A stretch of DNA of 28,882 nucleotides, from positions 1 through 28,882 of the forward strand of contig JAKFEW010000104.1 in NCBI GenBank assembly GCA_036675505.1. The letters are read 5' to 3'. The notes below the pieces were generated by a model, which was given only the letters and a program-made list of their open reading frames with translations, made no database searches and was not told the origin of the DNA. Source of the stretch: JAKFEW01 sp036675505 (GTDB lineage: Bacteria > Cyanobacteriota > Sericytochromatia > S15B-MN24 > JAQBPE01). Positions 7,727 to 14,748 of this stretch are shown piece after piece. How positions within the stretch are numbered: the stretch's first letter is position 1; each line of letters opens with the position of its first letter. A program made the translations under genes and the position numbers.

Positions 7727-8012
7727 ATACATACCCCTTGCCGGGGGGCGTAACACGTGACGGGGCGCACATTTGGCCGGGGCTTGCAACCGAAATCGGG
7801 GCGTCTGCATCATCCAGCCAGGCGAGCCTGGATCGATTCTGGACCCGCGCGCGGGGGAACGCCAGGTCGAAATGCAGCAATTACCTTGTCCGCCCGTCCA
7901 GCGGGTTACCGGCTGACAAACTGGCGTTAAGAATCCAGCGGGGGCGATCGGCCGAGAGATCGGATGATGTTTAACTCCCGGAAATGCTCAGGTAAAGGAA
8001 ATTTGAAAAATC

Positions 8013-8060
8013 TTAAGACCTGCTTATCCCAGGTTAAGAGTTCCTCACTGGCGCGTTAAA
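8013..8060 (+). promoter_or_regulatory. phased TTAA-type repeats upstream of the 433-residue protein gene
   Basis: TTAAGA (8013), TTATCC (8024), TTAAGA (8034) and TTAAAT (8056) are spaced 11, 10 and 22 bases apart, that is by whole helical turns. They lie about 50-100 bases upstream of the predicted transcription start of the downstream gene. Direct repeats of this spacing are typical binding sites of OmpR/PhoB-family response regulators; the actual regulator is unknown. Confidence 0.4.
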
Positions 8061-8097
8061 TTCTCCATCGCCCTCGTATGTTCGGCGGGCCGCCCGC

Positions 8098-8103
8098 TAT
8101 AAG
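8098..8103 (+). promoter_or_regulatory. -10 element of the 433-residue protein gene
   Basis: TATAAG lies 57 bases before the ATG at 8160. No -35 hexamer is visible at 17 bases (CGTATG), consistent with an activator-dependent promoter using the upstream repeats. The predicted leader of about 50 bases carries the strong Shine-Dalgarno GAGGAGGA (8143-8150). Confidence 0.45.
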
Positions 8104-8159
8104 TCTCAAGGAAGCCCGGCGGCCTGAACGGTCCGCCAGCCCGAGGAGGAAAAGCGAAG

Positions 8160-9461
8160 ATGTCGATGCCGTCGATTGGTGGGGATTCGCAGAACACGAT
8201 GCCCGTTGCGATCAACGCCGGCATGGCTGCCCGGCAGATCGCGAAGACGGTCGTGGTCGACCCGAACGCCGCGAAGTTCTCGATGGATGCGTTCAAGCAG
8301 TCCATCACCAACCCCGGCCAGACGTTCAAGACGATCGCCGAGAACACCGGCAAGAACCTGCCGCTCTCGGATGCACTGGCGCAGCAGGGCTTCATCACCC
8401 GCTTCGCGGCCAAGATTCCCTTCATCAAGAAGTTCCTCGGCCCCGACTTCATCCTGAACGGCCACATCGGCGGCCTCGGCAAGGATGCCCTCGGCGGCGT
8501 CAGCAAGGCTTCCGTCACGAAGATCGCCCTCGAGGGCGGTGACATCGCGAAGAACCTCGCCAAGGCGGGCGTCCCGAAGGAAGCCGCCGAAGAAATCGCG
8601 AAGCGCGGCGCCGAGCGCCTGGCCGCGATGGGCGGCACCGCCGTCACCGAGGCCGCCGCCACCGCGGGCTCGCAGGTCGCCAAGACCGTCGTCACCAGCG
8701 CCGCCGACGACCTCGCCAAGCAGGCGGTCGGCATGACCATGAAGAAGGGCTTCCAGGTCGCCACCGAGGAGACCGTGAAGAAGGCCCTCGCCAACCCGAA
8801 GGCCTACGAGGCCCTCAAGGACCTCGGCTTCTACGCCAAGGACGCCAAGGCGCTCGTCGCCAAGGCCGCCACCAGCACGGTGGAGTCCGCCACGAAGACC
8901 GCCACCACCCAGGCCGCCGAGAAGGTCGCCACCGAAGGTGCGAAGACGGCCAGCAAGGGCGGCCTGAAGGGCTTCTTCGGCAAGCTGCTCGGCGGCGCCA
9001 AGGGCAACTTCATCATCGCCGGCGTGTTCTCGCTGGCGAGCAACGCGATGCAGCTCGCGCAGGGCAAGATGAGCGTCAAGCAGTTCGTCGCCCTCACCGT
9101 CCTCGACACCGCCGCCTACGGCGCGATCGGCTGGGGCTCGGCCGCCGCCGGCGCCGCGATCGGCACCGCGCTCTTCCCGGGCATCGGCTCGATCGCCGGC
9201 TTCGTGATCGGCCTCGGCCTCGGCTTCCTCGGCGGCACGGTCTACGAGAAGGTCCTCCGCAACCCGGTCAAGAGCATGCTCGGCGGCACCCCCGCCGGCG
9301 GCGCGGACAAGGACCAGTACAACCCCGGCGCCTACACCCCCGACGCGGCCCCGGGCGCCTACGGCCCCGCCCCCGCCAACAACGGCGCAGCTCAGGCGCC
9401 CGGCAGCGTCATGACCTACAACGACGCGCTGCGCGAGATCGAGCGGATGTCCAGCCGCTAG
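8160..9461 (+). CDS. Ala/Lys-rich protein with C-terminal glycine-zipper membrane region, unknown function
   Basis: A 433-residue protein starting at ATG 8160, with GAGGAGGA ideally spaced. It has no signal peptide. Residues 1-100 are mixed and include VVVDPNAAKFSMDAFKQ and FAAKIPFIKKFLGP. Residues about 105-265 are Ala/Lys/Thr-rich and strongly helical with little repeat order (EAAEEIAKRG, AKTVVTSAADDLAKQ). Residues 283-300 and 318-360 are hydrophobic; the second contains GAAIGTALFPGIGSIAG and GLGLGFLGG, a glycine-zipper hairpin like those in pore-forming or membrane-inserting proteins. The tail (380-433) is Pro/Gly/Tyr-rich, then DALREIERM. I do not recognise the family. A structural membrane protein, a secreted effector or a pore-former are all possible. 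Strong signals at both ends (repeats, -10, ribosome binding site, perfect terminator) suggest high, regulated expression as a single gene. Confidence 0.85.
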   Translation: MSMPSIGGDSQNTMPVAINAGMAARQIAKTVVVDPNAAKFSMDAFKQSITNPGQTFKTIAENTGKNLPLSDALAQQGFITRFAAKIPFIKKFLGPDFILNGHIGGLGKDALGGVSKASVTKIALEGGDIAKNLAKAGVPKEAAEEIAKRGAERLAAMGGTAVTEAAATAGSQVAKTVVTSAADDLAKQAVGMTMKKGFQVATEETVKKALANPKAYEALKDLGFYAKDAKALVAKAATSTVESATKTATTQAAEKVATEGAKTASKGGLKGFFGKLLGGAKGNFIIAGVFSLASNAMQLAQGKMSVKQFVALTVLDTAAYGAIGWGSAAAGAAIGTALFPGIGSIAGFVIGLGLGFLGGTVYEKVLRNPVKSMLGGTPAGGADKDQYNPGAYTPDAAPGAYGPAPANNGAAQAPGSVMTYNDALREIERMSSR

Positions 9462-9475
9462 ACCGAATTTGCGAG

Positions 9476-9503
9476 AACGCCCTCCGCACGAGCGGAGGGC
9501 GTT
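9476..9503. terminator. bidirectional terminator between the 433-residue protein gene and mrp
   Basis: A perfect 12-bp stem (AACGCCCTCCGC / GCGGAGGGCGTT) with loop ACGA, starting 15 bases after the TAG of the plus-strand gene and ending 6 bases before the stop of the minus-strand mrp gene. Short T-runs occur on the plus strand (GTTTC) and partly on the minus strand (GTTCTC), so it can serve both genes. Confidence 0.85.
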
Positions 9504-9509
9504 TCAGCA

Positions 9510-10619
9510 TCAGCCCGCGGGTGAGGCGGCCACCTCGGCCACGCGCGCCACGAGCGCCAGGGCGATGCGCCGGAAGGCCTCGGCGTGCGGGCCGTTCGGC
9601 TCGCTGATCGCCACCGGGGTGCCGCTGTCGCCGCTCACGCGGATCAACGGGTCCAGCGGGATCTCGCCCAGGAACGGCACGCCTTCGTGCTCGGCCACCT
9701 GGCGGCCGCCGCCGCGGTCGAAGATGTCGGTCTCGGTCTTGCAGGTCGGGCAGATGAAGTGGCTCATGTTCTCGACCACACCCAGGATCGGCGCATGCGA
9801 CTGCTGCAGCATGCGCAGCGTCTTGGTGCCGATCGCCACCGCCACCGGCTGCGGCGTCAGCACGATCGCGGCCCCGGTCAATGGCACGAGCTGCACCAGC
9901 GAGAGCGGGATGTCGCCGGTGCCTGGCGGCAGGTCGACGAGCAGGTAGTCGATCTCGCCCCAGTTCACGTCCTGGAAGAACTGGCGCATGGCGCCGGCGA
10001 GCATCGGGCCGCGCCAGACGACAGGCTCGTCCGGGCTCGGCAGCAAGAAGCCCATCGACATGATCTTGATGCCGTGGGCCTCGATCGGCACGAGCTTCTC
10101 GTTCGCGACCGCCGGCTTGCGGTCCGCGACGCCCATCAGGAAGGGCACGCTCGGGCCGTAGATGTCGGCGTCGAGCACGCCGACCTTGTAGCCCAGCGAG
10201 GCCAGCGCGATCGCCATGTTCACGGTGACTGTAGACTTGCCCACGCCGCCCTTGCCCGAGCCGACCGCGATGATGTGGCGGACGCCCGGCGGCTTCTCGC
10301 GCGTCGGCGGCGTGCCGCGCGGCGCGGGGCCGGCCGGTGCCGCGGGGCCGGTCACGATCGCGCCTCTGGGGGCGTCAGGCTTGACCACCCAGTGGACCGC
10401 CACGTCGTTCACGCCCGGCACGGCCTTCACGGCGGCCTTGATCGGCGCGTCGAGCGCGCCCTGCAGGGTGCTCGCGCCCGGCTTGATCAACACGGTGAAG
10501 GTCACGATGCCGTGCATGGCCTTCACGTCGCGGATCATGCCGAGCGTGACCAGGTCCTGGCCCAGGTCGGGGACCTGGATGGCGCGCAGGGCGTCGAGAA
10601 TCTGGTCTTCGAGGGCCAT
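9510..10619 (-). CDS. mrp: Mrp/ApbC-type Fe-S cluster carrier ATPase
   Basis: A 369-residue protein. The start ATG at 10619 follows AAAGGA with 7-base spacing; an upstream in-frame ATG at 10721 is rejected because the N-terminal domain begins at MALEDQIL. Residues 1-80 form a MIP18/DUF59 domain. The P-loop NTPase domain starts with the deviant Walker A GSGKGGVGKST (120-130), then DADIYGPS (150-157) and DLPPGTGD (229-236). The CPTC motif (290-293) in ENMSHFICPTC is the Cys pair that binds a bridging Fe-S cluster at the dimer interface in this family. The protein is expected to assemble or carry [4Fe-4S] clusters in the cytoplasm. Length and domain order are typical. It stands alone, convergent with the 8160 gene and divergent from the lipoprotein at 10845. 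Confidence 0.95.
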   Translation of the reverse strand: MALEDQILDALRAIQVPDLGQDLVTLGMIRDVKAMHGIVTFTVLIKPGASTLQGALDAPIKAAVKAVPGVNDVAVHWVVKPDAPRGAIVTGPAAPAGPAPRGTPPTREKPPGVRHIIAVGSGKGGVGKSTVTVNMAIALASLGYKVGVLDADIYGPSVPFLMGVADRKPAVANEKLVPIEAHGIKIMSMGFLLPSPDEPVVWRGPMLAGAMRQFFQDVNWGEIDYLLVDLPPGTGDIPLSLVQLVPLTGAAIVLTPQPVAVAIGTKTLRMLQQSHAPILGVVENMSHFICPTCKTETDIFDRGGGRQVAEHEGVPFLGEIPLDPLIRVSGDSGTPVAISEPNGPHAEAFRRIALALVARVAEVAASPAG

Positions 10620-10656
10620 CGGGAGTTCCTTTCGGTGCGAGGAGCTGTAGGGGCCG

Positions 10657-10685
10657 ATTATCGCCCCCCGCGGCGCCGCTGTCCA
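10657..10685 (-). promoter_or_regulatory. promoter of mrp
   Basis: On the minus strand TGGACA (10685-10680) and GATAAT (10662-10657) are separated by exactly 17 bases, a good sigma-70-type promoter. Transcription would start about 10650, giving a leader of about 30 bases before the ATG at 10619. Confidence 0.65.
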
Positions 10686-10844
10686 CCGTTTCGACCATGT
10701 GTGTAAAGAGATATTAAGCAAGATGGCCAGGAAGTTCGGCCGTCTCGACGAGGGCGATCGGCCAGGCGCGGTGTTCCCATAGGGCTGGCGCTACGGCCGC
10801 TCGGCCGGTGCACCGGAGCCCCGTCTGTTCGAGGAGCCTAATCG

Positions 10845-12254
10845 ATGAAGCGCACCGTCGTCACCACCGCCCTCACGCTCGCGCTCGTGCCCGCCCTGGT
10901 CGCGAGCTGCATGTCGGACGCACCGCCCAGCTCCAAATCTCCGGTGACGGGGCCTGGGCCGGCCGCGCCGGCGGCGCCGGGCGTGGTGTCCAACGGCGGC
11001 GCGGACGACACCGCCGCCGCGTTGCCGGACACCGTCGGCGCGAACGACGTGGCCGCGCGGCCTGTCCGGCCGGTCGAGCGCGAGGTGACCCTGCGCGTCG
11101 ATCCCGCCGCCGGCACGATCGCGGCCGACGCCTCGCCGCAGCTGCTCGCGGTGATTGAGGCCGACCTGGCGCTGGACTTCGACGTGGCGAACCTCAAGCA
11201 TTCAGGCGGCCAGACCAGCTTCCTGCTCGTGGCGCGCAACCGCGGCGACCAGGTGACCGGCCTGACCTTCCGCACGACTGGCGAGCGCACGATGGTGGCG
11301 CCGGCGCAGCCGGTGGTGCTCGGCGACATCGGGCCGGCCGCCGAGGCGACGGCGACCCTGACCTTCGACAACGCCACGGGGAGCGCCTTCAACGTCACGC
11401 TCTGGCTCTCCGGCACGCTGGTCGCGCGCGGCGGCGTCCGCACCGACGGGACGACGGCCTCGCTCCCGCCCTCCACCGCGCCCACGGCCACGCCGGGGCC
11501 GAGCAGCGCGCCGACGGCGACGCCCACCCCCGCGGCCTCCGCCACGCCGACGACCACGCCCACCGCGACGCCGACGCCGGCCGCCTCGGCCACGCCGACG
11601 AGCGCCCCGTCCGCGACGCCGACCCCGTTCGCGACGCCCGTGGCGACCACGCCGCCGGCGCCGGTCGACAACCCGGGCCCCGCCGCGGCGCGCGGCCGCA
11701 TCCTCATGAACGGCAAGCCGTCCTGGACGCCGATCTCGCTCTCGTTGATCAGGAACCCAGGCTGGGTGAGCCGCACCGTCACGACCGACGCCCAGGGCTA
11801 CTTCCAGGCCAGCGGCCTCGAGGCCGGCGACTACCTCGCGTACTTCTACAACGACAGCAACCGCGAGCGCATCGGCTACTGGCGCAGCCGCAACATGAAG
11901 GTCGACGCCTCGACCGGCGCGGCCTTCCCCACCGTCGATTTCTACCAGAAGGGCCTGCTCAACGACCCGCCGATGGACGCGCACGTCGCGCTGCCCGTGA
12001 CGTTCGCCTGGAACCCGCAGACCCAGACCGCGGATTTCTACCGCTTCCGCCTGCACTCGAACTCGGGCCGCACCTATACGCTGATCCACCAGAGCGCCCG
12101 CATCCCCGGCACGGCCACCACTTTCACCTGGGACGGCAGCGGCGCCGCGACGGCGCTCAGCCCGACCAACCGGTACTTCTGGGGCCTGTTCTGGGATGCC
12201 GGCCCGGTCGGCGAGGGCGGCAACTTGTACCAGGCCATCTACTTCAACCCGTAG
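10845..12254 (+). CDS. modular lipoprotein with Thr-Pro linker and carboxypeptidase-regulatory-like domain
   Basis: A 469-residue lipoprotein starting at ATG 10845 after GAGGAG (10831-10836). The lipobox region is ALVASC, with the Cys at residue 22. Residues about 77-200 form a beta-sandwich-like domain (VTLRVDP..., FLLVARNRGD, TLTFDNATGSAFNVTLWLSG) related to that of the next gene. Residues 205-277 are a Thr/Pro/Ala linker made of TPTPAASA-type units. Residues about 284-350 resemble a carboxypeptidase-regulatory-like domain (RGRILMNGKP..., TTDAQGYFQASGLEAGDYLAYFYND). The last part (about 370-469) resembles a fibronectin-type or Ig-like module (VTFAWNP..., FRLHSNSGRTYTL). No catalytic site is seen. 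An outer-membrane surface protein is likely. It is followed 28 bases later by its relative, probably in one operon. Confidence 0.85.
   Translation: MKRTVVTTALTLALVPALVASCMSDAPPSSKSPVTGPGPAAPAAPGVVSNGGADDTAAALPDTVGANDVAARPVRPVEREVTLRVDPAAGTIAADASPQLLAVIEADLALDFDVANLKHSGGQTSFLLVARNRGDQVTGLTFRTTGERTMVAPAQPVVLGDIGPAAEATATLTFDNATGSAFNVTLWLSGTLVARGGVRTDGTTASLPPSTAPTATPGPSSAPTATPTPAASATPTTTPTATPTPAASATPTSAPSATPTPFATPVATTPPAPVDNPGPAAARGRILMNGKPSWTPISLSLIRNPGWVSRTVTTDAQGYFQASGLEAGDYLAYFYNDSNRERIGYWRSRNMKVDASTGAAFPTVDFYQKGLLNDPPMDAHVALPVTFAWNPQTQTADFYRFRLHSNSGRTYTLIHQSARIPGTATTFTWDGSGAATALSPTNRYFWGLFWDAGPVGEGGNLYQAIYFNP
11457..11675 (+). repeat. Thr-Pro-Ala linker repeat in lipoprotein 10845
   Basis: About 73 residues made almost only of Thr, Pro, Ala and Ser, including two copies of ATPTPAASATPT. 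The coding DNA is a degenerate repeat of acgccgacg/gccacg words, shared with the linker of the following gene. Such linkers are extended spacers; they are also places where recombination between the two genes could swap C-terminal modules. Confidence 0.85.
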
Positions 12255-12282
12255 CCCAGGCGGAATGAGGAGCCAGAAGACC

Positions 12283-14136
12283 ATGACGAAGCCATCACGT
12301 GCGTTCGTATTCGCCTGCATCGCGGCGCTGGTGGGCTGTCACGCCCAGCCAGGCCTCGTCGGCGGGGGCCCGCTCCCGGCGACGAGGCCTGGCACAGGCC
12401 AGGCCGACCCCGGCGGCGCGGCCGAGCCGGTCGGTCCGCTCGTCGCCGAGGCCGCGCTGAGCGAGACGATCATGGTGGACGTCGACCCGCTCCACGGCGC
12501 GGCCTTCGAGCGGCCGAAGCGCGGCGTGCAGGCCGTTTCCCTGACGAAGACGCTCAAGCTGCTGGTCGAGTTCCCGCAGGTCTCGCATGACCTCGCCACC
12601 GGCCGCACCACCGTGACCATGCAGCTCACGAACGCGGGCGACCCGCTGAACTACCTGGCCTGCCGGGTGGCCGGCGAGCGCAAGGTGATCAGCCCGGCCT
12701 ACCAGTGGAATACGACGGTCTCGAAGACCGGCCAGACGCAGACCCAGACGCTCGTCTTCGAGAACCCGTCGGCCGGCGGCTTCGCCGTCGAGCTGACCTT
12801 CACCGGCTACATGCCGGCGCAGGCGACGCTCAACACCGGTGCGGCGACGGCCAGCACGCCGCCGACCGCGACCCCGACGCCGGCCGCGACCGCCACACCG
12901 ACGGCCGCGCCCACGGCCACGCCGACGCCGGCGGCCTCGGCCACCCCGACGCCCGGGCCGACGGTCACGCCGACGGCCACGCCGACGCCTGCGCCGACGA
13001 ACACGCCGACCCCGGCACCGACCGGCTCACCGACCACCGCGCCCGGCGTCTGGGTCGCGACGGCGAGCAGCTCGTACGGCGGCGTGCCGCCGAGCCGCAC
13101 GATCGACGGCGACCTCGCCTCGCAGTGGGCCAACGACGGCTACCAGGTCCCCACCGCCTGGCTCGCGATCGACACGGGCGCCGTGCGCCCGATCGGCGCG
13201 CTGGCGATCAAGATGAAGCCGCAGAGCACCGCCGCGACCTACCGCATCGAGACGTCCGACGACGGCGCGACCTGGACGCCTGTCGCGACCGGCCTCAAGA
13301 ACGCGACCTGGAACCTCGAGACCAAGGCGCTGCCGGCCGGCACGAACGCCCGCCATGTGCGGCTCTTCTTCACGAACGCGTCGTCAGGGCCTGAGATCCG
13401 GTTCAGCGTCTACGAGGTGCGGATCGACGGCGGCGGCAGCGTGATCCCGACGCCCGCGCCGACGCCGACGCCGGCGCCCTCGACCAGCCCGCCGATCGCC
13501 ACGAGCAGCCTGTTCCGCGACTTCGAGCAAGACGACATGAACTCGGACCCGAGCGACTTCGTCGACCCCAACGACGACGGCTGGTCCTATGGCTGGATGC
13601 CGCGCATCACCTGGAAGGTCGTCAACCGCGACGGCTCGCGCCAGTATATGCACGACGGCCTGGCGACCGCCGGCACGCTGAGCTTCCGCCGCTACGTCGG
13701 CGAGGGGATGGGCATCCCCGGCGGCGGCCTGCCCGACAAGTACTTCGCCGAGGTCGACGTCACGCCGATCCAGAGCAACACCTACGCGCCCACCGGCGAC
13801 CAGGGCACGCAGTTCTACTATCTCAGCCCGACGCGCTACGTGGAGACGCTGATCAAGCCGCAGTTCTACGAGGTGTGGTCGGCGATCGGCGCCGAGCCGT
13901 TCCAGTCGACCGGCTGGACCAGGCTCTGGTTCATGGACACGAACACGGCCGCGGGGCAGAAGCGCAAGCTGGGCGCCGAGATCGACGCGAACGCGGGCAC
14001 GATCAAGGTCTACCTGGACGGCGAGCTGCAAACGACGGTCACGAGCACGCTGATCACGAACCAGGCGCACTGGTTCGCGCTCCGCGGCGCGGGGAACGTC
14101 GTGACGCACGACAACTTGCTCATCGAGCCCCGGTAG
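12283..14136 (+). CDS. modular lipoprotein with discoidin-like and LamG-like domains
   Basis: A 617-residue lipoprotein. The ATG at 12283 has GAGGAG at 12266-12271; the longer frame from 12196 overlaps the previous gene and lacks a signal peptide. Lipobox ALVGC puts the Cys at residue 19. Residues about 60-185 form a beta domain related to that of the preceding lipoprotein. Residues 190-254 are a TPTPAAS-type linker. Residues about 256-384 fit an F5/8 type C (discoidin) carbohydrate-binding domain: ASSSYGGVPPSRTIDGD, W.ND, WLAIDTGAVRPI, Y.IETSDDGATWTPVA. A second Pro linker (388-404) leads to a concanavalin/LamG-like beta sandwich (409-617) with FEQDD, YFAEVDVTP, KVYLDGELQTTV and WFALRGAG. 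The expected role is surface glycan binding; no hydrolase residues stand out. It is probably co-transcribed with the gene at 10845 and converges on the GGDEF-like gene. Confidence 0.87.
   Translation: MTKPSRAFVFACIAALVGCHAQPGLVGGGPLPATRPGTGQADPGGAAEPVGPLVAEAALSETIMVDVDPLHGAAFERPKRGVQAVSLTKTLKLLVEFPQVSHDLATGRTTVTMQLTNAGDPLNYLACRVAGERKVISPAYQWNTTVSKTGQTQTQTLVFENPSAGGFAVELTFTGYMPAQATLNTGAATASTPPTATPTPAATATPTAAPTATPTPAASATPTPGPTVTPTATPTPAPTNTPTPAPTGSPTTAPGVWVATASSSYGGVPPSRTIDGDLASQWANDGYQVPTAWLAIDTGAVRPIGALAIKMKPQSTAATYRIETSDDGATWTPVATGLKNATWNLETKALPAGTNARHVRLFFTNASSGPEIRFSVYEVRIDGGGSVIPTPAPTPTPAPSTSPPIATSSLFRDFEQDDMNSDPSDFVDPNDDGWSYGWMPRITWKVVNRDGSRQYMHDGLATAGTLSFRRYVGEGMGIPGGGLPDKYFAEVDVTPIQSNTYAPTGDQGTQFYYLSPTRYVETLIKPQFYEVWSAIGAEPFQSTGWTRLWFMDTNTAAGQKRKLGAEIDANAGTIKVYLDGELQTTVTSTLITNQAHWFALRGAGNVVTHDNLLIEPR
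12850..13044 (+). repeat. Thr-Pro-Ala linker repeat in lipoprotein 12283
   Basis: About 65 residues of TPTP, TPTPAAS and TPTPAPT units between the N-terminal domain and the discoidin-like domain. At both DNA and protein level it matches the linker of the upstream neighbour (shared run ATPTPAASATPT). A shorter linker of the same kind (PTPAPTPTPAPSTSPP) follows the discoidin-like domain. Confidence 0.85.
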
Positions 14137-14160
14137 CGTCACCCACGCGGGTGAACCGGG
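14129..14160. terminator. hairpin between convergent genes
   Basis: A two-part GC stem: outer CCCGGT (14129-14134) with ACCGGG (14155-14160), and inner TCACCC (14139-14144) with GGGTGA (14149-14154), loop ACGC. It covers the last codons and TAG of the plus-strand lipoprotein and abuts the stop of the minus-strand GGDEF-like gene. No T-run follows on either strand, so termination is plausible but not certain. Confidence 0.4.
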
Positions 14161-14739
14161 CTAGCGGCGCTGGATCGTCCGGTTGCCGCCGTCGGTATGC
14201 GCCTTGTGGGCCGCCGCGTCCGCGGCTTCGAGGAGCTGCTCGGCGTCCTCGACGCCCGCGATCGGGTAGGTCGCGATGCCGCACGAGACCGTCAGGCCGG
14301 CCAGCGTCGCATGGGTCTCGAAGTTCTTCGCGACGTTCATGCGGAAGCGCTCGCCGAAGGTCAGCGCGCCGTCCATGTCGGTGGCCGGCAGCAGCATCAC
14401 CAGCTCGTGCTGGCCCCAGCGCGCCGGGATGTCGTACATCCGGCACTGGTCCTTGAGGAAGCGCGCGACCTCGAGCAGCCCCTCGAAGTCCGGCTGGTCG
14501 ACGCTGATCATCAGGCAGCTCACCTCGAGGTTGAAGCGGTCCGCCCGCGCGACCTCCTCGGTGATGCGGCCGATCAGGTAGCGGTAGCTGAACAGCCCGG
14601 TCATCGGGTCGGCGATGCCCATCTCGCGGAGGCGCACCTCGGCGTTGGTGAGCTGCTTCTTGAGCTGCTCCACCGTGGCGTAAAGCTTGGCGACTTCCGC
14701 CGCCTGAGTGCCGGGCTGGTCGATGTTGGGAGGCGTCAT
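14161..14739 (-). CDS. degenerate GGDEF-domain protein with retained I-site
   Basis: A 192-residue cytoplasmic protein. A short coiled-coil-like stretch (about 12-40) precedes a GGDEF-type domain that starts with DPMTGLF (44-50). The signature loop reads GQHEL (109-113) instead of GGDEF, and the substrate-binding Asn of the usual DPLTGLxN motif is Ser, so diguanylate cyclase activity is unlikely. The inhibitory-site motif RxxD is present as RMYD (100-103), exactly five residues before the signature loop as in the family, so the protein may bind c-di-GMP. The domain is otherwise complete (LTVSCGIATYP at 149-159, then the final helix). The gene starts 9 bases after holA with a weak ribosome binding site, so it is probably translated from the lysA-holA transcript. 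Confidence 0.85.
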   Translation of the reverse strand: MTPPNIDQPGTQAAEVAKLYATVEQLKKQLTNAEVRLREMGIADPMTGLFSYRYLIGRITEEVARADRFNLEVSCLMISVDQPDFEGLLEVARFLKDQCRMYDIPARWGQHELVMLLPATDMDGALTFGERFRMNVAKNFETHATLAGLTVSCGIATYPIAGVEDAEQLLEAADAAAHKAHTDGGNRTIQRR

Positions 14740-14748
14740 GCCGCCATT

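Larger units (their letters stand above)
7586..8159. other. 574-base gene-free region with inverted repeats and TTAA-type words
   Basis: This is the longest stretch without a convincing gene, lying between the divergent genes at 7585 (minus) and 8160 (plus). Two small frames inside it (7696-7974 plus, 7557-7880 minus) have no ribosome binding site, signal or domain, and I reject them. It contains a 9-bp inverted repeat (GTAGTAGCA at 7617-7625, TGCTACTAC at 7718-7726), a 6-bp one overlapping it (GGTTGC 7715-7720, GCAACC 7786-7791), a perfect CCAGGC-GA-GCCTGG palindrome (7818-7831) and TTAA-type words at 7927, 7971, 8013, 8024, 8034 and 8056. No known riboswitch, tRNA or ncRNA consensus was recognised by eye. 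Confidence 0.6.

Noticed and set aside
7741..7831. Possible riboswitch or small RNA near the GC-rich hairpins
   Set aside because: No match by eye to c-di-GMP, c-di-AMP, TPP, cobalamin or other consensus cores, so it is only described as structured sequence.
7557..7880. 107-residue minus-strand frame over the NAGPA leader
   Set aside because: It overlaps the start of the NAGPA-family gene in another frame and has no ribosome binding site or family resemblance.
7696..7974. 92-residue frame in the gene-free region
   Set aside because: No ribosome binding site, no domain and odd composition; it crosses inverted repeats and a TTAA-type word.
11457..13044. Thr-Pro coding repeats considered as a CRISPR array or minisatellite
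   Set aside because: Repeat units are in frame, degenerate at DNA level and continuous with lipoprotein genes; there are no regular spacers.
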